Origin: UBA3537 sp965662485 | GTDB taxonomy: Bacteria > Bacteroidota > Bacteroidia > Flavobacteriales > Flavobacteriaceae | Length of the DNA stretch: 59,038 bases | Direction of reading: 5' to 3' | NCBI GenBank assembly: GCA_965662485.1 | Contig: CBFIIL010000004.1 | Coordinates: 1 to 59,038, forward strand | Shown here: positions 16,292 through 26,369 of the stretch, in pieces | Layout of the letters: each line of letters opens with the position of its first letter | How positions within the stretch are numbered: the stretch's first letter is position 1 | Program-made: the position numbers and the translations under genes | Notes under the pieces: model-generated | Database searches by the model: none | Told to the model about the DNA's origin: nothing | What the model saw: only the letters and a program-made list of their open reading frames with translations

Positions 16292-18850
16292 CTAAAATGG
16301 ATAATTGATACCAAAGTTATAGACAGCATTACTAAAGTTGAAGTCTTTAAGCCAGCGGTTATTTATTGAATAGGTTGGGTTGTAGGCCTTAAAACCAGTA
16401 TCAAGTCTAAGAATGAAAAAACCAAAGTCATACCGCAATCCAATTCCAGCACCCACAGCAATATCTTTGAGTGAATCAAAACTATCAAAAGTAGCTTTTG
16501 GATTTTCTACATCATCCAATACATTCCAAATATTTCCAGCGTCTACAAAAAATGCGCCATTGAGGTTTCCAAATAAGTTGTAGCGGTGTTCCAAACTAAA
16601 TGCAATTTTAAGATTTGCTTCATTAAATTCATTATTGTTGTCTGATCTTCCTGGTCCAAGATTATAGGCCGTCCATGCTCGGTTGTCGTTAGCTCCACCT
16701 GCAAAAAAACTTTTAGAAAAAGGAATAGTTTTAGAATTGCCTATAGGAAGTGCTATACCTACAAAGCTTCTTAGCGCAAGAACATTACTACGTCCCAAGT
16801 TCCAGAGTTTAATGTAGTCAATTTCTGTTTTTGCATATTGAGAAAATGCAACATCATTCACTTCAAACTCTCCGTTTTCATTTTTTTTCAAATCCAATAA
16901 ATCTGCAGCACCGTTGAGTAAATTACCTGCTAGTTCAAGTTTCAAGCGAAAAATTGAAAAGTCACTATCAAAATTATTTTCTCGACTATCTTTGGTTAGA
17001 GTGAAATTACTAGCCAATATAAAGTTATTCTGAATCAGTCTATTCTTTCTCTCTCTAATATTTCTAACGGTTTGATATTCAGAAGGATTGGAAACAAGGA
17101 AATTGGCATCTGAACTTACAGTTTCTATAAAATCATCTGCTCTCGAAATATCAAGTGAACTCGATCCATCTGGGTTAGAAATAATATATTCGGTTGGGGT
17201 AGAGTAACTGTCAATTGCAATAGTTTCCAGGCGATTAAAAGAATTTTGGTAAACATTAAAGTAATTTCCAGGATTTAGATTTCTTACATATTGTAAGTTT
17301 AAAAGATCTAGGGTGTTGTTGGTTGTTTTTTTAGGAAACCAATTGTAGCTGAGTCGTCCATTGAGTGTTCGTTTGTCCAATCCAATATTTTTTTGACTTG
17401 TAAATCCGGTACTCAACTGTGTTGTTGGAGACATGTATTTTGGAATGATTTTTTCCGTATTGAATGGAAAAAACAGCCTTGGAATATTAAGTTTTACATC
17501 TGCTCCAAGTTCATTAATATCAAAAAATTGATCTTCAGATTTTGCCCCATCTTTTGAAGCTCCAATAGCTCCTAAAGCAGAGATTTCTAGTGTTTCTGCT
17601 CCTCTAAAAATATTTCTGATCACCAAACCTGTAGAAAAAGAAAATCCAATTTTTTGAATATTACTTTGTGAAACATTGACATCAAAACTCAATCCATATT
17701 TTTTTCTTGGGTTAAGATAAATATTTGCAGTAAGTGTTGTGTCCAAAACATTTTCAACATATTCAATATTTGGATATTTAAATGCATTCAGTTGGCTTAA
17801 ATAACTGTAAGTTCGAGTTTTGTCTAAGTCGCTATACAGATCTCCTTGGTTAATTAAAACTGAATTTGTAATTGCTTTTGGCCGGTATTTTAAAGTGTTA
17901 TAATTATAAAAATTGAAATTATTGAATGTAGCTGTTTTTTTTGGTGTTGAATTACTTCTATTTTTAAAACTCGCATCTGTAAAAATATTCACTTCTTTGA
18001 TTCGATATATTTTGAAAGGTTCTCGAGTTGTTGAGTCTTGGGTTCTAATGACTCTATTAGGAATATTTATTTTGACATCTACATTGTGATTTGTGTTGAT
18101 GGTATCGTTTTCAAAACTCACATAATCTTGAGAAAAGTGATAAACTCCAGAGTTTCTAAAGTGACTAGTGAGTCGGTTACGTTCTTCTTTAAAGTTTACT
18201 ATATCAAATTGTTTTTCTTTTATTATTGCTGATTCTGTTTTTACTTTTTCATAAAGTGTATCCAAAATTGGAGTTTTAATTTCCTTACTTATATTACGAA
18301 TATTGTAGGGTTGTCCTGTCTCAATATTATAACTCAAAGTTGCACGTTTGTTGCCTAAAGTGTCAACAGTGTAATTAATTTTTCTGTCAAACCATCCTTT
18401 CGAAAAATAATAGCGTTCCAGATTAAGCTTCGTTTTTTTAATTCTCAAACTATCCAATATAGAGGGAGCTTCTCCAGTTTTTTTTAACCATCCATTAAGA
18501 CCTAATGAAGATTTTTTAATTTGATTTAATTGTTTTTTTGAAAATTTATTAATGAGTCGTTGTTTACGTTTTGGACGTTTGCTTAGCCATGCCTCAAAAA
18601 TGGAATCTTTATTTGGGCGGGCTAGGTTGTAAATATGAAGTCTTAGTGGAAACCCAAAAATTGTAGTGTTTTTATTTTGAAACGAGAGTTTTGAAAGTGC
18701 CTCGGATGTATTAGACTTCCCATTTACAATAAAAGAGTTTTCTACCAATAAATGATCGCTGTCTGCAACTCTTTTTACGGCATTACAACTGCTGCAAATG
18801 TATACAACCAAACAAATAAAAAATATTTTTTTAAGCAAATCCTTCAACAA
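16292..18850 (-). CDS. tamL: BamA/TamA-family outer membrane lipoprotein, TamL type
   Basis: An 852-residue outer membrane protein of the Omp85 superfamily. The N-terminus is a lipoprotein signal ending VVYICSSC, with Cys22 as the likely lipidated residue. POTRA-like segments follow (about 30-330, including KKTKLNLERYYFSKGWFDRK and FKEERNRLTSHFRNSGVYHF). The C-terminal half is a predicted 16-strand barrel with the family RAFVGIALPIGNSK and FFAGGANDNRAW-like blocks and a terminal aromatic residue (NFGINYPF). Lipid-anchored TamA homologues called TamL are known in Bacteroidota, where they work with TamB in envelope assembly. No tamB is in the window. The gene is divergent from the methyltransferase at 18912. 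Confidence 0.88.
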   Translation of the reverse strand: MLKDLLKKIFFICLVVYICSSCNAVKRVADSDHLLVENSFIVNGKSNTSEALSKLSFQNKNTTIFGFPLRLHIYNLARPNKDSIFEAWLSKRPKRKQRLINKFSKKQLNQIKKSSLGLNGWLKKTGEAPSILDSLRIKKTKLNLERYYFSKGWFDRKINYTVDTLGNKRATLSYNIETGQPYNIRNISKEIKTPILDTLYEKVKTESAIIKEKQFDIVNFKEERNRLTSHFRNSGVYHFSQDYVSFENDTINTNHNVDVKINIPNRVIRTQDSTTREPFKIYRIKEVNIFTDASFKNRSNSTPKKTATFNNFNFYNYNTLKYRPKAITNSVLINQGDLYSDLDKTRTYSYLSQLNAFKYPNIEYVENVLDTTLTANIYLNPRKKYGLSFDVNVSQSNIQKIGFSFSTGLVIRNIFRGAETLEISALGAIGASKDGAKSEDQFFDINELGADVKLNIPRLFFPFNTEKIIPKYMSPTTQLSTGFTSQKNIGLDKRTLNGRLSYNWFPKKTTNNTLDLLNLQYVRNLNPGNYFNVYQNSFNRLETIAIDSYSTPTEYIISNPDGSSSLDISRADDFIETVSSDANFLVSNPSEYQTVRNIRERKNRLIQNNFILASNFTLTKDSRENNFDSDFSIFRLKLELAGNLLNGAADLLDLKKNENGEFEVNDVAFSQYAKTEIDYIKLWNLGRSNVLALRSFVGIALPIGNSKTIPFSKSFFAGGANDNRAWTAYNLGPGRSDNNNEFNEANLKIAFSLEHRYNLFGNLNGAFFVDAGNIWNVLDDVENPKATFDSFDSLKDIAVGAGIGLRYDFGFFILRLDTGFKAYNPTYSINNRWLKDFNFSNAVYNFGINYPF

Positions 18851-18893
18851 GACGTAAATAAAATTTAGATTTATACTCTAAATGAATTAAAAT

Positions 18894-18901
18894 CAAATGT
18901 A
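18894..18901 (-). promoter_or_regulatory. -7 box of the TamL-like gene
   Basis: On the minus strand TACATTTG matches TAnnTTTG, about 44 bases before the tamL start, in the 61-base divergent gap. Confidence 0.5.
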
Positions 18902-18911
18902 CATTTTTTAG

Positions 18912-19643
18912 ATGTTAACTAAAAACCAATCAAAGCGAATCCTTAGTTTGAGTAAAAAAAAGCACCGTACACAAGAGCAATTATTTGTGGCAGAGGGAAT
19001 TAAGGTCGTTCAAGAATTTTTAGATTCTGATTACGAGCTTGTAGAAGTCTTTTCAACAGACAAGAAATATACACAATTTACAGATGCTTTTGTACATATT
19101 TCTGATAAAGAACTGTCAAAAATAAGCTCACTAACAACTCCCAATACTGTTTTGGCAACCTTTCGAATCCCTGAATCAAATCCGATTGATTTTAATAATT
19201 TGATTCTAGCACTTGACGATTTAAACAATCCTGGGAATTTGGGAACAATTATACGATTGTGCGACTGGTTTGGCATAAAAGATTTAGTCTGTAGTCTTTC
19301 AACTGTAGACTGCTACAACCCAAAAGTTGTGCAAGCCGCAATGGGGTCTCACACTCGAGTTAATATCACATATGTTGATTTGGAGTCAATTTTGTTTAAA
19401 GCACAAAATACGATTGGTACATTTATGCAAGGATATTCAATTTATGAAGAAAAACTCCCAAATTCAGGCATTTTAGTTTTGGGGAACGAAGCTAATGGAA
19501 TTTCAAAAAATGTAGCATCATTGCTAAAAACAAAACTAACAATTCCACGATTTGGACCGCTCAAAAAAACAGAAAGTTTGAATGTTGCTAATGCAGCTTC
19601 TATTATTTTAAGTGAATTTAGAAGGCAATCTATTGAAAAGTAA
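18912..19643 (+). CDS. TrmH/SpoU-family RNA 2'-O-methyltransferase
   Basis: A SPOUT-class methyltransferase that uses S-adenosylmethionine to methylate ribose in rRNA or tRNA. The N-terminal substrate-binding part starts LTKNQSKRILSLSKKKHRTQEQLFVAEG. The C-terminal trefoil-knot domain has motif 1 (ALDDLNNPGNLGTIIRLCDWFG, with N and R residues), motif 2 (LVLGNEANGIS) and motif 3 (IPRFGPLKKTESLNVANAAS). It is 243 residues long. The exact target base cannot be read from sequence. Its last 14 bases overlap the 3' end of porT on the opposite strand. Confidence 0.93.
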   Translation: MLTKNQSKRILSLSKKKHRTQEQLFVAEGIKVVQEFLDSDYELVEVFSTDKKYTQFTDAFVHISDKELSKISSLTTPNTVLATFRIPESNPIDFNNLILALDDLNNPGNLGTIIRLCDWFGIKDLVCSLSTVDCYNPKVVQAAMGSHTRVNITYVDLESILFKAQNTIGTFMQGYSIYEEKLPNSGILVLGNEANGISKNVASLLKTKLTIPRFGPLKKTESLNVANAASIILSEFRRQSIEK

Positions 19644-20349
19644 AGTTGATAAAAAAACCACGGGTTTGCATCTGTTCAATGTTGCTTGTCCAAGGACTAT
19701 TTGGGTCAATATCTTTTACATGTTCGTCTTTTAATGAGAAAATTCCTCGAATCGATGGTGTAAATTTAAACCAAGTAAAGTAGATGTCAATTCCAAGACC
19801 TAATTCATAAAATAGATTGTTTTTTATCATTCTAAAATTACCCTTACTATTATCATCAGGATTATCTTGATTGCTAGATAAATTCAAAGCCGTTGAAACT
19901 CCACCAACAATAAATGGTTTTATGTTGTTTACTCGTTTTGTAGATATTTTTATGAGTAATGGAAGATGTATATATGTTGAACGCAATTCGCGTTCGAGAT
20001 CTTTTTCTACATAAGATACGCCATCAAAATAGGAGCCGCTATAACTTAACGTTCTATTGGACATCACCAAGCCAGGCTCAAAGCGAATATCGAAATAATC
20101 GTTAATTCTAATATTACCAATTAGTCCAACATTGAAACCAATAGCTTTTAGCACCTGTATATCTTTTACATTTTTATTGTAATCAATATTAAAATCATAA
20201 AGATTGAATCCTAAATAATAACCATAAGATAGTGGTGGCTTATCAAAATTTTCATTATTCAGTAGGCGTTCTTTTGTAAACAGTTGTGCCTCAGATTGAA
20301 ACACAAGCATGCTTATCAGTAGAATAGAAAAAAGAAGTTTTATTTTCAT
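19630..20349 (-). CDS. porT: PorT family protein of the type IX secretion system
   Basis: A 239-residue outer-membrane beta-barrel protein required for type IX protein secretion and gliding in related organisms (PorT/SprT). It has a signal peptide (MKIKLLFSILLISMLVFQSEAQ), then an eight-strand barrel pattern typical of the family (GFNVGLIGNIRINDYFDIRFEPGL, YIHLPLLIK, PFIVGGVSTALNL) and ends in an aromatic residue (FFINFTFQ). The ATG overlaps the menG/ubiE stop by four bases (ATGA), so it is translationally coupled to it; this ubiE-porT pairing is common in flavobacteria. The sorting-domain remnant at 3966 shows that the genome has had type IX cargo. Confidence 0.9.
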   Translation of the reverse strand: MKIKLLFSILLISMLVFQSEAQLFTKERLLNNENFDKPPLSYGYYLGFNLYDFNIDYNKNVKDIQVLKAIGFNVGLIGNIRINDYFDIRFEPGLVMSNRTLSYSGSYFDGVSYVEKDLERELRSTYIHLPLLIKISTKRVNNIKPFIVGGVSTALNLSSNQDNPDDNSKGNFRMIKNNLFYELGLGIDIYFTWFKFTPSIRGIFSLKDEHVKDIDPNSPWTSNIEQMQTRGFFINFTFQ

Positions 20350-21077
20350 TTTTTTGAAGCAGTATATATTGTAGCAACTCCAAACGTTTGAGGTAGCGCT
20401 GTTGTTGATATAAACCCTGTTTTCTTTAAAATATTGTTGAATGCATCGCCATATGGAAATTTTGCTGCTGACGAACTCAAATAACTATATGCTTTTTTGT
20501 CTCTAGAAAATAGTTTTCCAATGGCTGGTAATAATATTTTGGTGTATAAGAAATATCCTTGTCTGAAAGGAAATCTTGTAGGAACAGATGTTTCAAGTAC
20601 AACAAACGTTCCATTGGGTTTTAAAACTCTTAAAATTTCTTTTAATCCAACCTCTAAGTGTTCAAAATTACGAACACCAAATGCAACCGTAATAGCATCA
20701 AAGCTATTATCATCAAAAGGGAGATTTTCGGAATCACCCACAACCATTTCTATGGTGTTATTTAGTTTTTTTGCGTTAATTTTTTTTCGACCTACGTCCA
20801 ACATCCCTTCGCTGATATCTAAGCCAATTATTTTCTTTGCTGAGCTTTGAGTCAAATTAATCGCCAAATCGCCAGTACCAGTAGCAATATCCAAAACCGA
20901 CTCAGGATTTTTATTTGCAACAAGTTGAACGACTTTCTTGCGCCATTTAATATCAATTCCAAATGAAATTACGCGGTTTAAACCATCGTATTCTTCGGAA
21001 ATATTATCAAACATTTTGGTGATTTGTTCCTTTTTGGAAAGTGAACTATTTTTATATGGTGTTATTTTTTTGGACAT
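20346..21077 (-). CDS. menG: Demethylmenaquinone methyltransferase (UbiE/MenG)
   Basis: Class I SAM methyltransferase for the last step of menaquinone synthesis. It has the SAM loop VLDIATGTGDLAINL, the acidic motif GLDISEGMLDVGRKK, then VGDSENLPFDDNSFDAITVAFGVRNFE and the ILRVLKPNGTFVVLE strand; 243 residues is typical. Bacteroidota use menaquinone only, so MenG is the better name than UbiE. Menaquinone is also the electron acceptor expected for the NQR complex encoded at 34-40 kb. It is the first gene of a pair with porT. Confidence 0.95.
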   Translation of the reverse strand: MSKKITPYKNSSLSKKEQITKMFDNISEEYDGLNRVISFGIDIKWRKKVVQLVANKNPESVLDIATGTGDLAINLTQSSAKKIIGLDISEGMLDVGRKKINAKKLNNTIEMVVGDSENLPFDDNSFDAITVAFGVRNFEHLEVGLKEILRVLKPNGTFVVLETSVPTRFPFRQGYFLYTKILLPAIGKLFSRDKKAYSYLSSSAAKFPYGDAFNNILKKTGFISTTALPQTFGVATIYTASKK

Positions 21078-21151
21078 CTGAACAAATTGAACATGAGTTG
21101 TTTTCGCTTTGCAAAGAAATGCAATTCATAGACAATTCCCTAAAAATAACT

Positions 21152-21159
21152 TATATTTG
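21152..21159 (+). promoter_or_regulatory. -7 box of trkAH
   Basis: TATATTTG matches TAnnTTTG, 23 bases before the trkA ATG. A TTG at the expected spacing is not present. Confidence 0.5.
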
Positions 21160-21182
21160 CATTGCTCTTTAACTGATAATTA

Positions 21183-22532
21183 ATGAAGATTATTATAGCC
21201 GGCGCAGGAGAAGTCGGATTTCACTTGGCAAAACTTTTGTCGTATGAGTCTCAAGAAATTACACTAATTGATTTAGACAAAGATCGCCTTATATATGCAG
21301 AAACGCATTTGGATATTAAGGTGGTCAAAGGAAATATTACTTCTGTTTCTGTGCTAAAAGAATCCAATATTTCTAATGCAGATTTATTTGTTTCTGTAAC
21401 TTCATCTCAAACGTCAAATATTACGTCTTGTGTTTTGGCCAAACAATTAGGTGCAAAACGTACTATTGCGCGTATTTCAAATACTGAATTTATAGATTAC
21501 AAAGACGAAATAGGCTTTAAAGCATTAGGTATAGATGAACTTATTTCACCTGAATCTTTAGCGGCTTCAGAAATTGAATTGCTTTTGAGTCAGTCTGTTT
21601 TTAATGATACTTATGAGTTTGAGGATGGAGCACTAACTATGCTGGGATTAACACTTTCTGCAGATGCAAAAATTATTAATAAATCCGTAAAATTAGCAGC
21701 TCAACTACTTTCAGATATACATTTTATTCCAATAGCAATACAACGATTTGGATCACATGTTACTATAATTCCAAGAGGAGATACGATTTTTAAAGAAGGT
21801 GATCGAGTCGTGTTTATTACCTCAAAAGGTGGCGATGAAGAGTTGTGTAATCTTGTAGGAAAACGAAAAACACGAATTAAAGACGTTATGATACTTGGTG
21901 GCGGACAAATTGGTTCGATTACCGCTAATGAATTAGCGAATAGTAATTTCAATATAAAAGTTGTTGAAAAATCTAAAGATCGTGCTATTGAATTGGCCGA
22001 TGAGCTTTCAGATGCCCTTGTAATTAACGGCGATGGAAGAAATATTGAGGTTTTGGACGAAGAAAATTTCAGTAATATGGACGCCTTTATCTCTGTTACT
22101 GGAAATTCTGAAACGAATATCATGTCTTGTTTAGTGGCTAAATCAAAAGGTGTAAAAAAGACTATAGCACTTGTAGAAAATATGGACTATTTTGCCTTAT
22201 CACATTCCATTGGTGTAGATACTCTAATAAATAAAAAACTCTTGGCGGCTAATAGTATTTTTAGGTATGTTCGTAAAGGCGAAGTTGTGGCAATGACCAA
22301 ACTCACTAATATGGAGGCAGAATTGCTAGAATTTATTGTAAAACCAACATCAAAAATTTGTCACCAATACATTAAAGAAATAGACTTTCCTAGAGCAGCT
22401 ATTATTGGCGGTGTAATTAGAGACCAAGAAGGAAACATTGCCTTAGGAGATTTTAAAATTGAACCTGGTGACCGTGTGGTCGTTTGTTGTCTTCCAAAAG
22501 CAATCAAAAAAGTAGAAAGCCTATTCTTCTAA
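21183..22532 (+). CDS. trkA: Trk system potassium transporter TrkA
   Basis: Cytoplasmic regulatory subunit of the Trk K+ uptake channel. Two RCK (regulator of potassium conductance) units are visible: the first starts MKIIIAGAGEVGFHLAKLL with an NAD loop, the second starts near residue 233 with VMILGGGQIGSITANEL. Each is followed by a TrkA-C segment (for example LAAQLLSDIHFIPIAI, and ICHQYIKEIDFPRAAIIGGV near the C-terminus). The 449-residue length is normal for the duplicated form. It is nine bases upstream of trkH and co-transcribed. Confidence 0.95.
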   Translation: MKIIIAGAGEVGFHLAKLLSYESQEITLIDLDKDRLIYAETHLDIKVVKGNITSVSVLKESNISNADLFVSVTSSQTSNITSCVLAKQLGAKRTIARISNTEFIDYKDEIGFKALGIDELISPESLAASEIELLLSQSVFNDTYEFEDGALTMLGLTLSADAKIINKSVKLAAQLLSDIHFIPIAIQRFGSHVTIIPRGDTIFKEGDRVVFITSKGGDEELCNLVGKRKTRIKDVMILGGGQIGSITANELANSNFNIKVVEKSKDRAIELADELSDALVINGDGRNIEVLDEENFSNMDAFISVTGNSETNIMSCLVAKSKGVKKTIALVENMDYFALSHSIGVDTLINKKLLAANSIFRYVRKGEVVAMTKLTNMEAELLEFIVKPTSKICHQYIKEIDFPRAAIIGGVIRDQEGNIALGDFKIEPGDRVVVCCLPKAIKKVESLFF

Positions 22533-22541
22533 GCTATTGGT

Positions 22542-24038
22542 ATGAAACATGATAATAAAATAATCTTTCACTTTTTTGGTCTTTTACTGATGTTTAATGG
22601 CGGTTTTATGTTGTTGGCATCACTGCTGAGTCTTGTATATAAAGATGGTGTTACACAACCTTTAGTTGTTTCTGGGATTTCAACTTTGCTTATTGGAATT
22701 TTATTGATGATTTCAACAAAAAATCATTCTAAAGAAATGAGTAAACGCCAAGGTTACATTGTTGTTGCTTTTGGTTGGATTGTGATGGCACTTTCTGGAA
22801 CATTACCCTATATTTTGACAGGGTCTATCACAAACTTTACAAATGCTTTTTTTGAAACCATTTCGGGGTATACCACAACAGGTTCTACAATTCTTAATGA
22901 TATAGAAGTTTTACCAGAAGGAATTTTGTTTTGGCGTAGTCTAACGCATTGGATTGGTGGTATGGGGATTATTGTTTTGGCTATAGCCATATTACCTCTG
23001 TTGGGGATTGGAGGTATGCAGCTTTTTGCAGCAGAAGCACCAGGCCCTGGTACAGATAAACTTCACCCAAGAATTACAGATACAGCAAAACGATTATGGC
23101 TTATTTATTTTGGTTATACAGCAATTGAAACATTATTTTTAAAATTAGCCGGAATGTCCTTTTTTGACGCGCTAAATCATTCCATGAGTACGCTTTCTAC
23201 AGGAGGGTTTTCAACCAAAAACGCAAGTTTAGCACACTGGAATGACACACCTTTAATTCAATATATTGTAGTGCTTTTTATGTTTTTGGCGGGTACAAAT
23301 TTTGTATTAAGTTATTTTGGATTCAAAGCCAATTTTTCAAGAATATTTAAAGATGAAGAGTTTAAGTTATATGCAAAATTCATATGTGTTTTTACAATAA
23401 TTACAGCGTTAACAATTTATTCTAGTTCTGTGTTTTCTTCTCCATCTTCGTTCAATCATCCATTGATTTTTGGAGAAATAGAAGCTACCATTCGTCATGC
23501 GCTTTTTCAGGTTGTAGCTATTGTAACAACTACAGGTTTTGTGACCGCTGATTTTATGGCTTGGCCATATTTTTTAGTGGTATTTTTCTTTGGCATGATG
23601 TTTTTAGGAGGCTCTTCTGGAAGCACATCTGGAGGAGTAAAAGTCGTTCGCCATTTAGTGCTTATTCGTAACGGATTTTTAGAATTTAAAAGATCACTTC
23701 ATCCCAACGCTGTGCTTCCTGTTCGATACAATTTAAAAACAATTTCTGGAGATATAGTTTTTAATGTATTAGGGTTTTTTATGCTTTATATGTTGTCATT
23801 TATAATTGGCGCTCTTGGTTTTGCCTTTGTAGGTCTAGATTTTGAATCTGCTGTTGGTGTTGCAGCATCAAGTTTAGGAAATGTTGGCCCAGCACTTGGC
23901 GATTTTGGCCCAGCGCATAACTTTTATGAAATGCCACAAACAGGGAAGTTGTGGGCGGCATTCCTTATGCTTATTGGGCGATTGGAACTCTTTACTGTTT
24001 TAATCTTATTAACTCCATTTTTTTGGAGAAAATCCTAG
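22542..24038 (+). CDS. trkH: Trk-type potassium channel subunit TrkH
   Basis: Membrane pore subunit of the K+ uptake system that partners TrkA. It is 498 residues with about ten hydrophobic segments arranged as repeated M1-P-M2 units. The four pore loops can be recognised: SGYTTTGSTI, MSTLSTGGFSTKN, VTTTGFVTADF and ASSLGNVGPALGDF. These glycines line the selectivity filter. The gene follows trkA by nine bases and ends six bases before the convergent aminotransferase gene, with no hairpin between. Confidence 0.95.
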   Translation: MKHDNKIIFHFFGLLLMFNGGFMLLASLLSLVYKDGVTQPLVVSGISTLLIGILLMISTKNHSKEMSKRQGYIVVAFGWIVMALSGTLPYILTGSITNFTNAFFETISGYTTTGSTILNDIEVLPEGILFWRSLTHWIGGMGIIVLAIAILPLLGIGGMQLFAAEAPGPGTDKLHPRITDTAKRLWLIYFGYTAIETLFLKLAGMSFFDALNHSMSTLSTGGFSTKNASLAHWNDTPLIQYIVVLFMFLAGTNFVLSYFGFKANFSRIFKDEEFKLYAKFICVFTIITALTIYSSSVFSSPSSFNHPLIFGEIEATIRHALFQVVAIVTTTGFVTADFMAWPYFLVVFFFGMMFLGGSSGSTSGGVKVVRHLVLIRNGFLEFKRSLHPNAVLPVRYNLKTISGDIVFNVLGFFMLYMLSFIIGALGFAFVGLDFESAVGVAASSLGNVGPALGDFGPAHNFYEMPQTGKLWAAFLMLIGRLELFTVLILLTPFFWRKS

Positions 24039-24044
24039 ATAAAT

Positions 24045-25235
24045 TTAGTTTGATAAAGCATCTTTGATGCGTTGAACAGCCTCAATAATTTGTTCTTGAG
24101 ATGCAGCATATGATATTCTTATGCAATTTGGATTACCAAAAGCTTCGCCTGTAACAGTTGCCACAAGTGCTTCTTCCAAAAGATAGAGCGACAGTTCAGT
24201 AGCATTGTTTATTTGTTTTCCTTTAAATGTTTTTCCAAATAATGCTGAAACATCAGGGAAAACATAAAAAGCACCTTCTGGAGTATTGCATGAAAATCCA
24301 TCAATATCACCTAAAAGATTTAAAATAAGATCACGACGAATTTTGAACTCATCAATCATATATTGTACTTTGGACGGTGATGCTTCCAAAGCCGTAATTA
24401 CAGCGCGTTGTGCAATACAATTTGCACCACTTGTAATTTGACCTTGCATTTTATTACATGCTCTCGCAATTTTTTCTGGAGCTCCCAAAAATCCAATTCT
24501 CCAACCCGTCATAGCAAAAGCTTTTGATACGCCGTTTACTGTGATTGTTCTGTCGTACATATCTTCAAATTGAGCCATGCTAGCGTGCCCATTTCCAAAA
24601 TTAATATGCTCGTAAATTTCATCTGAAACCACATAAATTTGTGGATGTTTTTGAAGGACATCTGCAAGTGCTCTCAACTCTTCTCTACTGTACACCGATC
24701 CGCTAGGATTACATGGTGAACTAAACCAAATCATTTTTGTTTTAGGCGTAATGGCGGCTTCAAGTTGAGCTGGTGTCATCTTGAAGTCCGTGTCTATTGA
24801 TGTCTTTACTTCTACTGGTGTGCCTTCTGAAAGCTTTACAATATCAGAATAACTAACCCAATACGGACATGGCAGAATGACTTCATCTCCTTTGTTAAGC
24901 AATACTAAAGCTACATTTGCTAGACATTGTTTTGCGCCTGTTGATACAACAATTTGACTTGGAGCATAGGTTAAATTGTTATCACGTTTAAATTTTGTAA
25001 TAATAGCCTGTTTAAGCTCAGCATACCCATCTACAGGTGTATATGAATTGTAGTTATCATCAATGGCTTGTTTTGCGGCAGATTTAATAAAATCTGGTGT
25101 ATTGAAGTCTGGCTCTCCCAAACTTAGCCCAATAATATCTTTTCCTTCTGCTTTTAGTTCTCGTGCTTTGGCTGCCATGGCAAGAGTTGCTGAGGTAGCC
25201 ATATTCAAAATTCGTTCTGAAAGTAATTGGTTCAT
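24045..25235 (-). CDS. PLP-dependent aspartate aminotransferase family protein
   Basis: Class I aminotransferase, most like the Thermus-type aspartate (or aspartate/prephenate) aminotransferase. The PLP lysine lies in NGVSKAFAMTGWRIGFLG, preceded by the SSPCNPSGSVYS and VVSDEIYEHINF blocks that hold the Asn and Asp contacts. Near the C-terminus IRISYAASQ carries the substrate-binding Arg. It is 396 residues, the usual length. It lies ten bases downstream of the desaturase gene on the same strand and may share its transcript. The exact amino donor cannot be read from the sequence. Confidence 0.92.
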   Translation of the reverse strand: MNQLLSERILNMATSATLAMAAKARELKAEGKDIIGLSLGEPDFNTPDFIKSAAKQAIDDNYNSYTPVDGYAELKQAIITKFKRDNNLTYAPSQIVVSTGAKQCLANVALVLLNKGDEVILPCPYWVSYSDIVKLSEGTPVEVKTSIDTDFKMTPAQLEAAITPKTKMIWFSSPCNPSGSVYSREELRALADVLQKHPQIYVVSDEIYEHINFGNGHASMAQFEDMYDRTITVNGVSKAFAMTGWRIGFLGAPEKIARACNKMQGQITSGANCIAQRAVITALEASPSKVQYMIDEFKIRRDLILNLLGDIDGFSCNTPEGAFYVFPDVSALFGKTFKGKQINNATELSLYLLEEALVATVTGEAFGNPNCIRISYAASQEQIIEAVQRIKDALSN

Positions 25236-25245
25236 TTATAGTATT

Positions 25246-26349
25246 TTATACTTCTAATTTTGGTTTCATGCCCATCAATCTTAAGTAATTGAAATGTGCA
25301 ATTATTGCTTTTCTTGTAGTTTTATATTCGTTGTAGGGCAAATTAAATTCTTGTGCTGTTTTTTTAACAATTTCTGCAATTTTTCCATAATGGATGTGCG
25401 AAATATTTGGAAAAATATGATGCTCTACTTGATGATTTAAACCCCCAGTAAACCAGTTGATTAATTTATTCTTTGGGGAAAAGTTCACAGTTGTTTTTAG
25501 CTGATGAATAGCCCAAGTATTTTTTAGACTTCCATCTTTTTCAGGAACAGGCATTTCTGCTTCTTCCATAACGTGTGCCAATTGGAACACAACACTAAGA
25601 ATTAGTCCGGCCGTGTAGTGCATCACAAAAAATCCAATTAAAATTTTCCACCACGAAAGATCTAAAATCAGCATAGGTAAAACTATCCACATAGTGAGAT
25701 ATATGATTTTTGATAACACCAAAGTACTCCAATTGACTAATGGTTTTGGTAATTTCCCGTATGCTAGTTTTCGCTTCATGTAGCGTTTCATTTGTAAAAA
25801 GTCAGTTGTAATGGCCCAATTAATAGTGAGAAGCCCATACAAAAGTACAGAGTAATAATGTTGAAACTTATGATACCATTTCCATTCGGCGTGTTTTGTA
25901 AATCTAAGGATACGACCTGCGTCTAGATCTTCATCATGACCATGAACATTGGTATACGTATGATGAAGAACATTATGCTGCACTTTCCAATTGTATACAT
26001 TTCCTGCAAGGATATAAATGCTGCTGCCCATAAGGTTGTTAATCCAAGATTTGTTTGAAAAAGCACCATGGTTTCCATCATGCATGACATTCATTCCAAC
26101 ACCAGCCATTCCAATACCCATAACCACTGTAAATAAAATTTGCAACCATCCTGACATTTCAATAGTCAGGATAAGAAAATAGGGGACTAAAAAAATACTA
26201 AACATTACAATTGTTTTCATCCACAATTGCCAATTTCCAGTTCGCTTTATATTATTTTCCTTAAAATAGTTGTTAACTCTTGAGTTTAGTGTCCTAAAAA
26301 AATTTGCGGGGTCTTTTCTAGAAAATTTTAAAGTAATATTATTCATCAT
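25246..26349 (-). CDS. Acyl lipid/acyl-CoA fatty acid desaturase
   Basis: Membrane-bound di-iron desaturase of 367 residues that puts a double bond into an acyl chain. The three histidine boxes are H90DGNHG, H125NVLHH and, near residue 310, HQVEHH-IFP. The Q/H-x2-HH third box and the HVMEEAEMP segment resemble front-end (delta-6-like) desaturases, but there is no fused cytochrome b5 domain. At least four hydrophobic spans surround the boxes. Two tandem ATGs start the frame (26349 and 26346). It may adjust membrane fluidity; no ferredoxin partner is adjacent. Confidence 0.9.
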   Translation of the reverse strand: MMNNITLKFSRKDPANFFRTLNSRVNNYFKENNIKRTGNWQLWMKTIVMFSIFLVPYFLILTIEMSGWLQILFTVVMGIGMAGVGMNVMHDGNHGAFSNKSWINNLMGSSIYILAGNVYNWKVQHNVLHHTYTNVHGHDEDLDAGRILRFTKHAEWKWYHKFQHYYSVLLYGLLTINWAITTDFLQMKRYMKRKLAYGKLPKPLVNWSTLVLSKIIYLTMWIVLPMLILDLSWWKILIGFFVMHYTAGLILSVVFQLAHVMEEAEMPVPEKDGSLKNTWAIHQLKTTVNFSPKNKLINWFTGGLNHQVEHHIFPNISHIHYGKIAEIVKKTAQEFNLPYNEYKTTRKAIIAHFNYLRLMGMKPKLEV

Positions 26350-26369
26350 AGTAGATTTAAAAATAAGTT